Origin: Mesorhizobium sp. J428
GTDB taxonomy: Bacteria > Pseudomonadota > Alphaproteobacteria > Rhizobiales > Rhizobiaceae
Assembly: GCF_024699925.1 (NCBI RefSeq)
Contig: NZ_JAJOMX010000001.1
Coordinates: 2,828,001-2,892,000, forward strand
Direction of reading: 5' to 3'
Length of the DNA: 64,000 nt
Below the pieces are notes generated by a model. The model was not told the origin of the DNA, made no database searches, and was given only the letters and a program-made list of their open reading frames with translations. The position numbers and the translations under genes were made by a program. Each line of letters begins with the position of its first letter. Within the stretch, counting starts at the first letter, position 1. Below are positions 8,655 through 18,272 of the stretch, in pieces.

Positions 8655-9659
8655 ATGCCGGGGAAGAAGAAGCCTCTCGTCGTCATCACGCGCAAGCTGC
8701 CGGATCCGGTCGAGACCCGGATGCGAGAACTGTTCGACGCACGGCTGAATCTCGACGACCATCCGATGAGCCAGCCCGAACTGGTGGCGGCGATTCGCGA
8801 GGCGGACGTGCTCGTGCCGACCGTCACCGACCGCATCGACGCGGCCCTGATCGCCCAGGCCGGACCGAACCTGAAGCTGATCGCCAACTTCGGCAACGGC
8901 GTCGACAATATCGACATCCCCGCCGCCCAGAAGCAGGGCATCACCGTCACCAACACGCCGAACGTCCTCAACGAGGACACCGCCGACATGACGATGGCGC
9001 TGATGCTCGCCGTGCCGCGCCGCCTCGTCGAGGGCGCGAACGTGTTGCAGGGCGACGGCGGGGCCTGGCAGGGCTGGTCGCCGACCTGGATGCTCGGCCG
9101 CCGCATCTGGGGCAAGCGCCTCGGCATCGTCGGCATGGGCCGCATCGGCACCGCGGTCGCCCGCCGCGCCAAGGCCTTCGGCCTGTCGATCCACTACCAC
9201 AACCGCAAGCATGTCGCGCCCGCGATCGAAGAGGAGCTGGAGGCCACCTACTGGGAGAGCCTTGACCAGATGCTGGCGCGCATGGACATCGTCTCGGTCA
9301 ACTGCCCGTCGACGCCGGCGACCTATCACCTGCTTTCGGCGCGCCGGCTCGCGCTGATGCAGCCGACCGCCTATGTCGTCAACACCGCGCGCGGCGAGAT
9401 CATCGACGAGGACGCGCTGGTGAAGATGATCGAGCAGGGCAAGCTCGCCGGCGCCGGCCTCGATGTCTTCGCGCACGAACCGGCGGTGAGCCCGAAGCTG
9501 GTGAAACTCGCCAGGAAGGGCAAGGTCGTGATCCTGCCGCACATGGGCTCGGCGACGCTGGAAGGCCGCATCGACATGGGCGAGAAGGTGATCATCAACA
9601 TCCGCACCTTCTTCGACGGCCACCGGCCGCCGGATCGCGTGCTGCCGATCCGGAACTAA
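8655..9659 (+). CDS. D-2-hydroxyacid dehydrogenase (glyoxylate/hydroxypyruvate reductase or D-glycerate dehydrogenase type)
   Basis: The product has 334 residues. It belongs to the D-isomer specific 2-hydroxyacid dehydrogenases: the NAD(P) motif GIVGMGRIGTAVARR, the catalytic Arg in NTARGEIID, the Glu in DVFAHEP and the His in LPHMGSAT are all present. FGNGVDNID and WSPTWMLGRR place it near the GyaR/GhrB group, which reduces glyoxylate or hydroxypyruvate. Its exact substrate cannot be told from sequence. The stop overlaps the convergent P-type ATPase gene by 4 bases. Confidence 0.88.
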   Translation: MPGKKKPLVVITRKLPDPVETRMRELFDARLNLDDHPMSQPELVAAIREADVLVPTVTDRIDAALIAQAGPNLKLIANFGNGVDNIDIPAAQKQGITVTNTPNVLNEDTADMTMALMLAVPRRLVEGANVLQGDGGAWQGWSPTWMLGRRIWGKRLGIVGMGRIGTAVARRAKAFGLSIHYHNRKHVAPAIEEELEATYWESLDQMLARMDIVSVNCPSTPATYHLLSARRLALMQPTAYVVNTARGEIIDEDALVKMIEQGKLAGAGLDVFAHEPAVSPKLVKLARKGKVVILPHMGSATLEGRIDMGEKVIINIRTFFDGHRPPDRVLPIRN

Positions 9660-12382
9660 AAGGCCGCCGCGGCCGGCGGCATCAGGCGGCGCATCGCCGC
9701 CTTCTCGGCTTCCAGCACGACCATCAGCACCACGCCGATGCCGACGATCAGAAGCCCGTCGGCGAACGCGATGGGTGCGCTTCCGAACAGGGAGTGCATG
9801 AAGGGCGCGTAGGTGAAGGCCAGCTGCAAGGCGGCGACGGCGGCGATCGCCCCCAACACAGCCGGTGTCCCCATGGCTCCGATCAGGCTGAACGAGGTCG
9901 TGTGCAGGTAGCGGACGTTGAAGAGATAGAAGATTTCCATCACCACCAGCGTGTTCACCACCATGGTGCGCGCCGCGTCTTCGCCCAGCCCATGCCGCAT
10001 CGCATATTCGTAGACGAAGAAGACGCCGGCGGTGAACAGCAGCGAGACCAGCACGACTCGCCATACGAGGAATCTCGACAGGATGGGCTCATCCCGCCTG
10101 CGCGGAGGGCGGCGCATAACGCTCGGCTCCGACCGCTCGAAGGCCAGCACAAGGCCCAGCGTGACTTCGGTGACCAGGTTGACCCACAGGATCTGCACCG
10201 GCGTCATCGGCAGGGTAAGGCCGAACGTGATGGCCAGGATGACGCACAGCGTCTCGCCCCCGTTGGTGGGCAGAGTCCAGGCGATGACCTTGCGGATATT
10301 GTCGTAAACCGTCCGGCCTTCCTGTACGGCGGCGACGATGGTGGCGAAATTGTCGTCGACCAGCACCATCTCCGCCGCTTCCTTGGCGGCTTCCGTGCCC
10401 TTGCGGCCCATGGCGACGCCGACATCCGCCTGCTTGAGAGCCGGCGCGTCGTTGACGCCGTCCCCCGTCATGGCGACGATGTGGCCCTCGGCCTGCAGGG
10501 CGCGGACGATGCGCAGCTTGTGTTCCGGCGTGGTGCGGGCGAACACGCTGACGCGGCCTGCGATCTCGCGCAGCTCCTCGTCGGAAACTGCATCGATGTC
10601 GCGCCCTTCGATCGCCATCGGATCGTCGGCGATGGCGAGTTGCCCGGCGATCGCCGCGGCGGTGCCGACATGGTCGCCGGTGATCATCTTGACGGCGATG
10701 CCGGCCGAGCGGCAGGCGGCGATCGCTTCCACGGCCTCTTGCCGCGGCGGGTCGATCAGCCCGACGGTGCCCAGCAGGATCAGGCCTCCGTTCTGCACGG
10801 CCTCGAAGGACAGCCGTTCGGTGTCCGGCCGGGCGGGCATTTCCGCGAAGGCGAGCACGCGCTCGCCCTGGCTTGCGGCATGGGCGATGCGGGCGTTCCA
10901 GTCGTCCGTGTCGATCGCTGTCTCGGATCCGTCCCGCGCCAGGGCGCGGCACATGCCGATGACGCGCTCGGGTGCGCCCTTGACGAAGACGCGCCTTTGG
11001 CCCCCCGGCCCCTCGTGGAGCGTCGCCATGAAACGGTGCCGGGCATCGAACGGAATCTCGTCGATCCGGCTCCACTGTTCGCGGATCGTGGCGGCATGCA
11101 GTCCTCCCTTGGCGGCGAGTGTTGCGAGAGCGCCTTCCATCGGGTCACCGACGACCTGCCACTGCCCGTCCCGCTCGACGACGTCCGCGTCGTTGCAGAG
11201 ATGCGCCGCGAGAAAGAGGCGGTCGCGCGCTTGATCGGTCGGCGATCCGCTCTCCAGCACGCCGTCAGGCGCGTAGCCGGAGCCGGTGACGAGGGTCTCG
11301 CCGGACGCGGTGGTGACGCGGCGTGCCGTCATCTCGTTCCTGGTCAGCGTGCCGGTCTTGTCGGAGCAGATCACGGAGGTCGCGCCGAGCGTCTCCACGG
11401 CCGGCAGGCGGCGCACGACGGCGTTGCGCGCGGCCATGCGCTGCACGCCAATGGCCAGCGTGATGGTGATGACCGCCGGCAGGCCCTCGGGAATCGCGCC
11501 GACCGCCAGCGCCACGACGACCAGCAGCGCGTCGACCCATGCATAGCCACGGAACAGCACCGCGAAGGCGAATACGGCCGCCGCCATCGACATTGCAAAC
11601 CAGGTGAACAGCCGGCCGAAATGATCGATCTGCTTCAACAGCGGCGTGGTGAGCGCGGAGACGCGGCTCAGCAAGGCCGAGATGCGGCCGATCTCGGTCT
11701 GCGCCCCGGTCGCGACGGCAACGCCGATTACCTGTCCCGTCGCCACCAGCGTGCCGGAATAGAGCATGGAGAAGCGGTCCCCGAGCGGCGCATCCGCCGC
11801 CACCTGGCGTTCCTGCTTTTCGACGGCGACGGACTCGCCGGTCAGGATGGCTTCGTCGGCGAGCAGGCCGCGCGCGCGAATGATGCGCAAGTCCGCCGGC
11901 ACCTTGTCGCCCGCCTCCAGCGCCACGATGTCGCCGGGCACGATCTCGCGGGCGTCGACCGAGTGCCGCTCGCCGCCGCGCAGCACCACGGCATGCGGCG
12001 CGATCATGTCGCGGATGGCGTCCAGTGCCCGTTCTGCGCGGCCTTCCTGCACGTAGCCGACGATGGCGTTGATCAGCACGGCGGCGACGATCACCGTCGC
12101 GTCGATGACGTGCCCCAGCATGGCCGCCGCGACAGCCGCCAGAAGCAGGAAATAGATCAGCGAACTGTTGAACTGGCCAAGGAAGCGCAGAAGCGGATGG
12201 ACGCGCGGCGGGGCGGGAAGCTCGTTCGGGCCATGGCTCGCGAGCCGTCTTGACGCCTCAGCGGGATCGAGGCCGTCCGCTTGTGTCGCGAACGCCTCGA
12301 TCGCCGCATCGGGCGGCTCGGCATACCATGCGTTCTCGAGGGGCTGGTTCCGGACGGGCCTGTCCGCGCGCGCCGTCCGCAT
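9656..12382 (-). CDS. cation-transporting P-type ATPase, P2-like
   Basis: The product has 908 residues and all P-type landmarks: TGES (181-184) in the actuator domain, PEGLP (298-302) in the ion-binding helix, the phosphorylated Asp341 in DKTGTLTRNEM, and TGDGVNDAPALKQADVG at the hinge. The N-terminal cation-ATPase domain and the C-terminal set of helices agree with the P2 (Ca2+ or Na+/K+-like) group found in bacteria. PEGLP, rather than a CPC motif, argues against heavy metal transport. The ion is not predictable with confidence; calcium or another alkali or alkaline earth cation is likely. Confidence 0.9.
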   Translation of the reverse strand: MRTARADRPVRNQPLENAWYAEPPDAAIEAFATQADGLDPAEASRRLASHGPNELPAPPRVHPLLRFLGQFNSSLIYFLLLAAVAAAMLGHVIDATVIVAAVLINAIVGYVQEGRAERALDAIRDMIAPHAVVLRGGERHSVDAREIVPGDIVALEAGDKVPADLRIIRARGLLADEAILTGESVAVEKQERQVAADAPLGDRFSMLYSGTLVATGQVIGVAVATGAQTEIGRISALLSRVSALTTPLLKQIDHFGRLFTWFAMSMAAAVFAFAVLFRGYAWVDALLVVVALAVGAIPEGLPAVITITLAIGVQRMAARNAVVRRLPAVETLGATSVICSDKTGTLTRNEMTARRVTTASGETLVTGSGYAPDGVLESGSPTDQARDRLFLAAHLCNDADVVERDGQWQVVGDPMEGALATLAAKGGLHAATIREQWSRIDEIPFDARHRFMATLHEGPGGQRRVFVKGAPERVIGMCRALARDGSETAIDTDDWNARIAHAASQGERVLAFAEMPARPDTERLSFEAVQNGGLILLGTVGLIDPPRQEAVEAIAACRSAGIAVKMITGDHVGTAAAIAGQLAIADDPMAIEGRDIDAVSDEELREIAGRVSVFARTTPEHKLRIVRALQAEGHIVAMTGDGVNDAPALKQADVGVAMGRKGTEAAKEAAEMVLVDDNFATIVAAVQEGRTVYDNIRKVIAWTLPTNGGETLCVILAITFGLTLPMTPVQILWVNLVTEVTLGLVLAFERSEPSVMRRPPRRRDEPILSRFLVWRVVLVSLLFTAGVFFVYEYAMRHGLGEDAARTMVVNTLVVMEIFYLFNVRYLHTTSFSLIGAMGTPAVLGAIAAVAALQLAFTYAPFMHSLFGSAPIAFADGLLIVGIGVVLMVVLEAEKAAMRRLMPPAAAAF

Positions 12383-12403
12383 CCCGTGCCGGTCTCCGTC
12401 CCG

Positions 12404-13156
12404 TCACTGCGCCGTATAGGCGCCGTCGACGAGATGGTAGCTTCCGGTGATGAAGCTGGCCGCGTCCGACAGGAGGAAGCAGGTGAGCGCCGACACCTCT
12501 TCGGGCCGGCCGATGCGGCCGATCGGGTGGAGCCCCGCAAGCGCGCCGAGCGTCTCGGCGTCGAGATTGTTCGAGAGCAGCGGCGTGTCGATATAGGCCG
12601 GCCCGACCGCGACGACGCGGATTCCTTGCGTGGCATATTCAAGCGCCGCGGTCTTGGTGAGGCCGAGCAGGGCGTGCTTGGCGGTGACATAGGCGCTGGA
12701 GCCGGGCGTGCCGACGGAACCGAGGATGGAGGCCATGTTCACGATCGCGCCGCCGCTGGACTTCAGCATCGCGGCGATCTCGTATCTGAGGCCGTAGAAG
12801 ACGCCGTTGAGGTTGATGTCGATCACCGACTTCCAGCCGTCCAGCGGGTATTCGGCCACAGGTGCGATCGGGCCGCCGATGCCCGCATTGTTCACCGCGA
12901 GATGCAGGGCGCCGTAGGTCTCGACCGCGAAGGCGACCATCCGTTCGGCTTCTTCGGCGACAGCCACGTTCACCGCAAACGCCTCGGCCGTGCCGCCTGC
13001 GGCGCGGATCGTATCGACCACCTTGGTAGCATGCGCCTTGTCGAGGTCGGCGACGATGACCTTGGCGCCGCCTCTTGCGAGATCCTGCGCGATCGCCTCG
13101 CCGATGCCGGATGCGCCGCCGGTCACGATCGCCACCTTGCCGTTGAAGTCGGTCAT
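12404..13156 (-). CDS. SDR family oxidoreductase
   Basis: The product has 250 residues. It is a classical short-chain dehydrogenase with TGGASGIGEAIA, NNAG, and the Ser...Tyr-x3-Lys set in SSAYVTAKHA. The C-terminal ITGSYHLVDGAYTAQ is typical of 3-oxoacyl-ACP reductase-like enzymes. Asp in VADLD at the end of the second strand suggests NAD preference. The substrate is unknown. It lies 172 bases downstream of the aconitase X genes on the same strand; the gap shows no gene and no obvious promoter motif. Confidence 0.85.
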   Translation of the reverse strand: MTDFNGKVAIVTGGASGIGEAIAQDLARGGAKVIVADLDKAHATKVVDTIRAAGGTAEAFAVNVAVAEEAERMVAFAVETYGALHLAVNNAGIGGPIAPVAEYPLDGWKSVIDINLNGVFYGLRYEIAAMLKSSGGAIVNMASILGSVGTPGSSAYVTAKHALLGLTKTAALEYATQGIRVVAVGPAYIDTPLLSNNLDAETLGALAGLHPIGRIGRPEEVSALTCFLLSDAASFITGSYHLVDGAYTAQ

Positions 13157-13328
13157 TGCCCTGTCTCCTTGATCCCTTCTCGACCTTCCGATGCGTTCCT
13201 CCCGCCGGATCGTGATCGCGGGATCGGAACTATCCCGAGCGCACTGTCCGTGCCTTGATTGACATCAAGATGAAGCTTTGCAGCGCCGGTCGCCGTGCCC
13301 GCCAAGGCCTGCGGCTTTCGCGAACCCT

Positions 13329-13778
13329 TCAGGTCAGCAAGGAGTCTGGTTCTTCCGATCTGGTATCCAGACGTGAAGCCGTTCCGTCGGCGTCCACCTT
13401 TATGAGGGCATGACGAAAGGAGGCGAAATGCGTGCGGTCCAGCCGTACCGCGACCGGCGTCTCCCAGCTCATCTCTTTCGCCACGATCAGGCCGAGGAGC
13501 AGGATGGCGTCCGGCTCGTGCATGACGAGCGCCGCCGGCGCATGGCCGTTGTGGACCAGCTCCAACAGTACGGCGGAGGCGGACGACGAGCCGATGGTGC
13601 CCGGCAGGAAGAGAACCTTGCCGGCGATGCAGTCGCCGTGCTGTGGATGACGGACATCGGCGATCCGGCCGGTTTTCGGATCGACGCCGCCCCAGAAGCT
13701 GATCGGTTCGTCGAGCACCAGCGCCTCGCCTTCGCCGCCGCGGCCTTCGACGAGGATCTCGCCCCGTAAGCTGCTCAT
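13329..13778 (-). CDS. aconitase X small (swivel) subunit, DUF126
   Basis: The product has 149 residues from the ATG at 13778. That ATG overlaps the stop of the large subunit as ATGA, which indicates translational coupling. It is the AcnX swivelling domain: PISFWGGVDPKTG, HPQHGDCIAGKVLFLP and GSSSASAVLLEL are characteristic DUF126 blocks. In two-subunit AcnX enzymes this subunit pairs with the Fe-S catalytic subunit next door. Characterised bacterial members dehydrate cis-3-hydroxy-L-proline. Confidence 0.87.
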   Translation of the reverse strand: MSSLRGEILVEGRGGEGEALVLDEPISFWGGVDPKTGRIADVRHPQHGDCIAGKVLFLPGTIGSSSASAVLLELVHNGHAPAALVMHEPDAILLLGLIVAKEMSWETPVAVRLDRTHFASFRHALIKVDADGTASRLDTRSEEPDSLLT

Positions 13779-15046
13779 CAGGATGCCGCCGCCAGGATCG
13801 GCCTGCCCGACACCGCGCTCTCGACGCAGTCGGCAAGCGAGCCGTAGAGAACGCCATATCCGGTGTTGCCGGGCGCATAGTGGGCGAACTTGCCGGAATT
13901 GGTCATCAGCACTCCGCCAGCGATCTCCTTCATGATCGGCGTGACCACGACGCAGGTGTCGGCGACGACGGTGACGCCGGCGGCCTCCAGTCCGCGCCGA
14001 AGCCCGCATTTGTCGAGATGTGCGAGCGCATGCCGGCCGGTGCAGGCGTAGAACGGCACCGCGAGGCGCCGCCCCGCGATCAGCTTCGCCAGTTCCTCGA
14101 ACTCGCGTGGCGACAAATGCGGGCTGCCGATCGCGACCGCGTCGATCCGGTCGGCCCGGTCCGCCGTCGAGAGCCGCAACTGCGCCTCGCGCGCCATGGC
14201 CTGCGTCACACGGATCGTGCGTTCCGCCGCCTCTCCACCCAGCGCCGTCGCGACGTCGGGCGCCTCCGGGGTGACGCCCGCGACATGGAACAGTCCGACG
14301 GAGCCGGCGGAGGCCGCAGCCGCGCCGAACGCCTTCAGCGCGTCTTCTCCCGGATGTTTCGCCACGCCGGCGACGACGCCCACATCGTTGCCCGCCTCGC
14401 GGCCATAGAGGCTGCCCAGCACGGGCCAGGCGATCTCGGAGGCGAGGAAGGCGGGCGGCAGGCCGGAGACGTCGAACACGAAGCGGGCCCGCCTGTTCTC
14501 GGCCCGGTGCAGCCCGTAGTCCGGCGCGCAGCCGGCGATGGCGCAGGCGATGTCGAGAAAATCGCCATAGCGGTTGGTCCGTGCGCCGAGCACCGAATTG
14601 CAGAACGCGACCGCGTTGGATTCGCCCCACGCGACATCCGTGCCGAGGGCGGGGCGATGGCCGGCCTGATACGGCGCGCAGGTCCAGCTCGGCTCGCAGC
14701 CGAGCGTGCGGTAGGCCTCCATCATCCGCCGTGCCATGCCACGCTCATGCTCGGGCAGGCGGTCGCGCGAGCAGCCGGTGAGATCGAGCGCGCCGACATT
14801 CAGCGTGGCGCGGACCGAAACCTTCGCACCGCCCTCGACCAGCTTTTCCGCGAACAGCGTGCCGGAATCGCCATGATAGAGCGCCCCGTCGATATGCGCC
14901 GACGCGATCGGGATCAGCCGCGGCGCGGCAAGCAGCTCCGCCGTGCGCGCCACGATCCGTATCGCCATCGCAGCGCCTTCGCCTCGCTCACCGGCCGCCG
15001 TCGCGCGTTGCTCGTCGGTGAGGAGAACGGGCACGTCAGGCCGCAT
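13778..15046 (-). CDS. aconitase X catalytic subunit, putative cis-3-hydroxy-L-proline dehydratase
   Basis: The product has 422 residues from the ATG at 15046, overlapping the end of moeB by 11 bases; an in-frame GTG at 15034, with AAGGA 11 bases upstream, is an alternative. The AcnX catalytic fold is shown by SAHIDGALYHGDSG, GESNAVAFCNSVLGARTNRY with a candidate cluster Cys, YACTGRHA, DTCVVVTP and NSGKFAHYAPG. Characterised bacterial members convert cis-3-hydroxy-L-proline to pyrroline-2-carboxylate; archaeal ones act on mevalonate phosphate. The proline role is inferred. An ornithine-cyclodeaminase-family gene that could carry out the following reduction lies at 41468-42436, far away. Confidence 0.82.
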   Translation of the reverse strand: MRPDVPVLLTDEQRATAAGERGEGAAMAIRIVARTAELLAAPRLIPIASAHIDGALYHGDSGTLFAEKLVEGGAKVSVRATLNVGALDLTGCSRDRLPEHERGMARRMMEAYRTLGCEPSWTCAPYQAGHRPALGTDVAWGESNAVAFCNSVLGARTNRYGDFLDIACAIAGCAPDYGLHRAENRRARFVFDVSGLPPAFLASEIAWPVLGSLYGREAGNDVGVVAGVAKHPGEDALKAFGAAAASAGSVGLFHVAGVTPEAPDVATALGGEAAERTIRVTQAMAREAQLRLSTADRADRIDAVAIGSPHLSPREFEELAKLIAGRRLAVPFYACTGRHALAHLDKCGLRRGLEAAGVTVVADTCVVVTPIMKEIAGGVLMTNSGKFAHYAPGNTGYGVLYGSLADCVESAVSGRPILAAAS

Positions 15047-15803
15047 CCTTCGGTGCAGAGTAGCGGATCGTGTCGAAGCGGGCGCCGAGCGCATCGTAGA
15101 GCAGCAGGCGCCCGACCAGCGGCTCTCCGGAGCCGGTGATGAGCTTGATGGCCTCCATCGCCTGCAGTGTGCCGATCACCCCGGTCAATGCCCCGACCAC
15201 GCCGGCCACGGCGCAGCTCGGCACCATGCCTGGCGGTGGTGCCTCCGGATAAAGGTCGCGATAGGTCGGGTTCCTGCGGCCCTTCCCGTCATGCTCCCAG
15301 GGCATCAGCACGGTCAGCGAGCCATCGAAGCGCCCGACCGCGCCGGAAACAAGCGGCTTGCGCGCCGCTGCGCAGGCGTCGGCCAGCACGTAGCGGGTAT
15401 CGAAATTGTCCGATCCGTCGATGACGAGGTCGTAGGACGCGACGACGCCATCGACATTCGACACATCGAGCCGCATGGCATGCGGTTCGACCGTCACATG
15501 CGGATTGATCCGCCCGACCGTCTCGCCGGCGCTCTCGACCTTCGCCTTGCCGACGGACGCTGTGTCGTGGATCACCTGCCGCTGCAGGTTGGAGAGAGAG
15601 ACCGTGTCGTCGTCGACGATGCCGAGCGTGCCGACACCGGCGGCGGCGAGATAGAGCAGCACCGGCGCGCCGAGGCCGCCGGCGCCGACGACCAGAACCC
15701 GCGCGCGCTTCAGCTTCTGCTGTCCCGGGCCGCCGACCTCCGGCAACACGATGTGGCGCGCGTAGCGCTCGAGTTCCAGCTCGGAGAGGCGCGCGTCAGC
15801 CAT
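15036..15803 (-). CDS. moeB: MoeB/ThiF-family adenylyltransferase
   Basis: The product has 255 residues from the ATG at 15803, overlapping the upstream hydrolase gene by 8 bases. MoeB adenylates the C-terminal Gly of MoaD (or ThiF that of ThiS) so that sulfur can be added. GAGGLGAPV binds ATP, and DNFDTRY and the [16 protein letters not shown] block are conserved. The CxxC pairs that bind zinc in E. coli MoeB are missing: the first position reads PTYRDLYP. No rhodanese domain follows. Neighbours do not reveal the partner sulfur carrier. Confidence 0.85.
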   Translation of the reverse strand: MADARLSELELERYARHIVLPEVGGPGQQKLKRARVLVVGAGGLGAPVLLYLAAAGVGTLGIVDDDTVSLSNLQRQVIHDTASVGKAKVESAGETVGRINPHVTVEPHAMRLDVSNVDGVVASYDLVIDGSDNFDTRYVLADACAAARKPLVSGAVGRFDGSLTVLMPWEHDGKGRRNPTYRDLYPEAPPPGMVPSCAVAGVVGALTGVIGTLQAMEAIKLITGSGEPLVGRLLLYDALGARFDTIRYSAPKDAA

Positions 15804-16437
15804 GGGCGGCTCCGAGCATGAAATCCGCGACGGCCTTCGCCGCGATGTCGAGATTGCCGTCGAACGTCGCACCGGAAGCCTTGCGTGGCTTCAGGTCGTG
15901 GTCGCCGTCAGTGAGCCATTCGATCCTGATCTCGGGCGACAGCGGATAGGCGGCGACCTCCTCGCGGGTGCCGAACGGGTCGCGCTCGCCCTGGCAGATC
16001 AATGTCGGGCAGGAGAGCTTTTCCAGATGGTCGGTCCGCAGCTTCTCGGGCTGGCCGGGCGGATGGAAGGGATAGCCGAGGCAGACCAGGCCGGCGATAG
16101 CGCCGTCCTTGAACTGCTTGTCGGCGATCATGCTCGCCATGCGTCCGCCGAGCGACTTTCCGCCGATGAACAGCGGGCCGCTACGTTCCACGCTGCCGAT
16201 CGCACCGACATATTCGCCGATCAGCTTGTTGGCGGGCGAGGGCGGCGGGCGGTTGCCTCTGCTGTCGCGGCGCGCGGCCATGTAGCCGAACTCGAACCGC
16301 ACGACGCGGATGCCATGGCCGGCGATCCGGCCCGCGATCGCATTCATCCAGTCCGAGTCCATCGGTGCTCCCGCGCCATGCGCCAGAAGCAGCGTCGCCT
16401 TCGCGGCGGGTGGGCCGTCATGGATGAAATCGGTCAT
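15796..16437 (-). CDS. alpha/beta hydrolase, KAT/TEX30-like
   Basis: The product has 213 residues. It is a small alpha/beta-fold hydrolase without a lid. The nucleophile Ser is in [11 protein letters not shown], the acid in GERDPFG and the His in [13 protein letters not shown]. The [12 protein letters not shown] oxyanion region and overall size match the TEX30/KAT family of dienelactone-hydrolase-like proteins. The substrate is unknown. It is the first gene of a tightly packed run with moeB and aconitase X. Confidence 0.8.
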   Translation of the reverse strand: MTDFIHDGPPAAKATLLLAHGAGAPMDSDWMNAIAGRIAGHGIRVVRFEFGYMAARRDSRGNRPPPSPANKLIGEYVGAIGSVERSGPLFIGGKSLGGRMASMIADKQFKDGAIAGLVCLGYPFHPPGQPEKLRTDHLEKLSCPTLICQGERDPFGTREEVAAYPLSPEIRIEWLTDGDHDLKPRKASGATFDGNLDIAAKAVADFMLGAAHG

Positions 16438-16534
16438 TTTCGGTCTTCCTCGTCGCCGGAGGCTATCGTCCGCCGGGGATCATCGCAATGCATGGCTGCT
16501 GCGGCCGCGTTGACACTTGCAATCAACTGCCACG

Positions 16535-16554
16535 GGAGGCATGAGCGGGCCTCC
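16535..16554 (+). promoter_or_regulatory. hairpin in the purH leader
   Basis: GGAGGC and GCCTCC form a 6-bp stem around an 8-base loop, 15 bases before the purH start, so it could touch the ribosome binding site. A TTGACA box lies about 25 bases further upstream without a good -10 partner. I compared it from memory with the ZTP (pfl) riboswitch, often found before purH, and could not find the conserved core. Confidence 0.3.
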
Positions 16555-16569
16555 GCAGAAAGGATCGTC

Positions 16570-18186
16570 ATGGCCGTCGTCTCCAAGAACATCCCCGCGC
16601 CCGACCTCGTCTCCGTCAGCCGCGCCCTGATTTCGGTATCGGACAAGACGGGCCTGATCGACTTCGTGCGGGCACTGACGAAGCATGGCGTCGAGATCGT
16701 TTCCACCGGCGGCACGCGCAAGGCGATCGCGGAGGCAGGCATCGCGGTGACCGACGTATCCGAGGTCACCGGCTTTCCCGAGATCATGGACGGCCGCGTC
16801 AAGACGCTGCATCCGCTGGTGCATGGTGGCCTGCTCGCGGTGCGCGGCGACCAGGACCACCAGCAGGCGATGCGCGACCACGGTATCCGCCCCTTCGACC
16901 TCGTCGTGATCAATCTCTACCCGTTCGAGGAGGTGCGCCGCGCCGGCGGCGACTACGCCGCGACCGTGGAGAACATCGACATCGGCGGCCCGGCCATGGT
17001 GCGTGCCTCGGCCAAGAACCACGCCTATGTCGGCATCGTCACCGATCCGAGCGACTATCCGCTCGTGCTGGAGGCACTGGACGAGAACGCCGGCAGCCTG
17101 TCCTACCAGTTCCGCCAGAAGCTCGCCGCCAAGGCCTTTGCCCGCATCGCCGCCTATGACGCGGCCATCTCCGGCTGGTTCGCCGAAACGCTCGCCATCG
17201 AGCATCCCGTCTGGCGCGCCTTCGGCGGCAGGCTGGAACAGGTGATGCGCTACGGCGAAAATCCGCACCAGGACGCCGCCTTCTACGTCAACGGCGACTC
17301 GCGCCCCGGCGTCGCCACCGCCCGCCAGGTGCAGGGCAAGCAGCTGTCCTACAACAACATCAACGACACGGACGCCGCCTACGAACTCGTCTCCGAGTTC
17401 GACCCGGCCCGCACCGCGGCCGTCGCGATCATCAAGCATGCGAACCCCTGCGGCGTCGCCGAGGGCGCGACGCTGAAGGACGCCTATCTCAAGGCGCTCG
17501 CCTGCGACCCGGTCTCGGCCTTCGGCGGCATCGTCGCACTCAACCGCACGCTGGATGCGGAGGCCGCCGAAGAGATCGTCAAGATCTTCACCGAGGTGAT
17601 CATCGCGCCGGACGCCACCGACGAGGCGGTTGCGATCGTCGCGGCCAAGAAGAACCTGCGCCTGCTCATTGCCGGCTCGCTGCCCGATCCGCGCGCGGCC
17701 GGCCTGACCGTGAAGTCCGTTTCAGGCGGCCTGCTCGTCCAGTCGCGCGACAATGGGGCCGTCGACGATCTCGACCTCAAGGTGGTGACGAAGCGCGCGC
17801 CGACCGAGCGCGAGCTGGCCGACCTGAAGTTCGCCTTCCGCATCGCCAAGCACGTCAAGTCCAACGCCATCGTCTATGTCCGCGACGGCGCGACGGTGGG
17901 CATTGGCGCCGGCCAGATGAGCCGGGTCGATTCCTCCCGCATCGCTGCGCGCAAGGCGGCGGACGCGGCCGAGGCGGCAGGCCTGAAGGAGCCGATGACC
18001 AAGGGCTCGGTCGTCGCCTCTGACGCCTTCTTCCCCTTCGCCGACGGCCTGCTGTCGGCGGTCGAGGCGGGTGCCACGGCGGTCATCCAGCCGGGCGGCT
18101 CGATGCGCGACGACGAGGTCATCGCCGCCGCCGACGCAGCCGGCATCGCGATGGTGTTCACCGGGATGCGGCATTTCAGGCACTGA
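16570..18186 (+). CDS. purH: bifunctional AICAR formyltransferase/IMP cyclohydrolase PurH
   Basis: The product has 538 residues, the usual size, from the ATG at 16570 with AAAGGA 6 bases upstream. It catalyses the last two steps of IMP synthesis. The N-terminal cyclohydrolase (MGS-like) domain shows [20 protein letters not shown] and [13 protein letters not shown]. The C-terminal formyltransferase domain shows [20 protein letters not shown], the [11 protein letters not shown] block and [10 protein letters not shown]. The open frame upstream of 16570 overlaps the opposite-strand hydrolase gene and is not part of the protein. Confidence 0.97.
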   Translation: MAVVSKNIPAPDLVSVSRALISVSDKTGLIDFVRALTKHGVEIVSTGGTRKAIAEAGIAVTDVSEVTGFPEIMDGRVKTLHPLVHGGLLAVRGDQDHQQAMRDHGIRPFDLVVINLYPFEEVRRAGGDYAATVENIDIGGPAMVRASAKNHAYVGIVTDPSDYPLVLEALDENAGSLSYQFRQKLAAKAFARIAAYDAAISGWFAETLAIEHPVWRAFGGRLEQVMRYGENPHQDAAFYVNGDSRPGVATARQVQGKQLSYNNINDTDAAYELVSEFDPARTAAVAIIKHANPCGVAEGATLKDAYLKALACDPVSAFGGIVALNRTLDAEAAEEIVKIFTEVIIAPDATDEAVAIVAAKKNLRLLIAGSLPDPRAAGLTVKSVSGGLLVQSRDNGAVDDLDLKVVTKRAPTERELADLKFAFRIAKHVKSNAIVYVRDGATVGIGAGQMSRVDSSRIAARKAADAAEAAGLKEPMTKGSVVASDAFFPFADGLLSAVEAGATAVIQPGGSMRDDEVIAAADAAGIAMVFTGMRHFRH

Positions 18187-18272
18187 GGGCAGGCCATTGA
18201 CTATCCTTTGGCTCAGGTCTCGTATGGAGAATTGGCGGCACCAAAGAGCAATGCCTTCCGCAAAGAGGATGT

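Noticed and set aside
9794..12253. An 819-residue open frame antisense to the P-type ATPase gene
   Set aside because: Same cause: a shadow of a long GC-rich gene, with low-complexity Arg/His/Asp-rich translation and no motifs.
15802..16569. A 256-residue N-terminal extension of PurH
   Set aside because: It lies antisense to the alpha/beta hydrolase gene, has no similarity to PurH, and the ATG at 16570 has a good binding site and gives the normal protein length.
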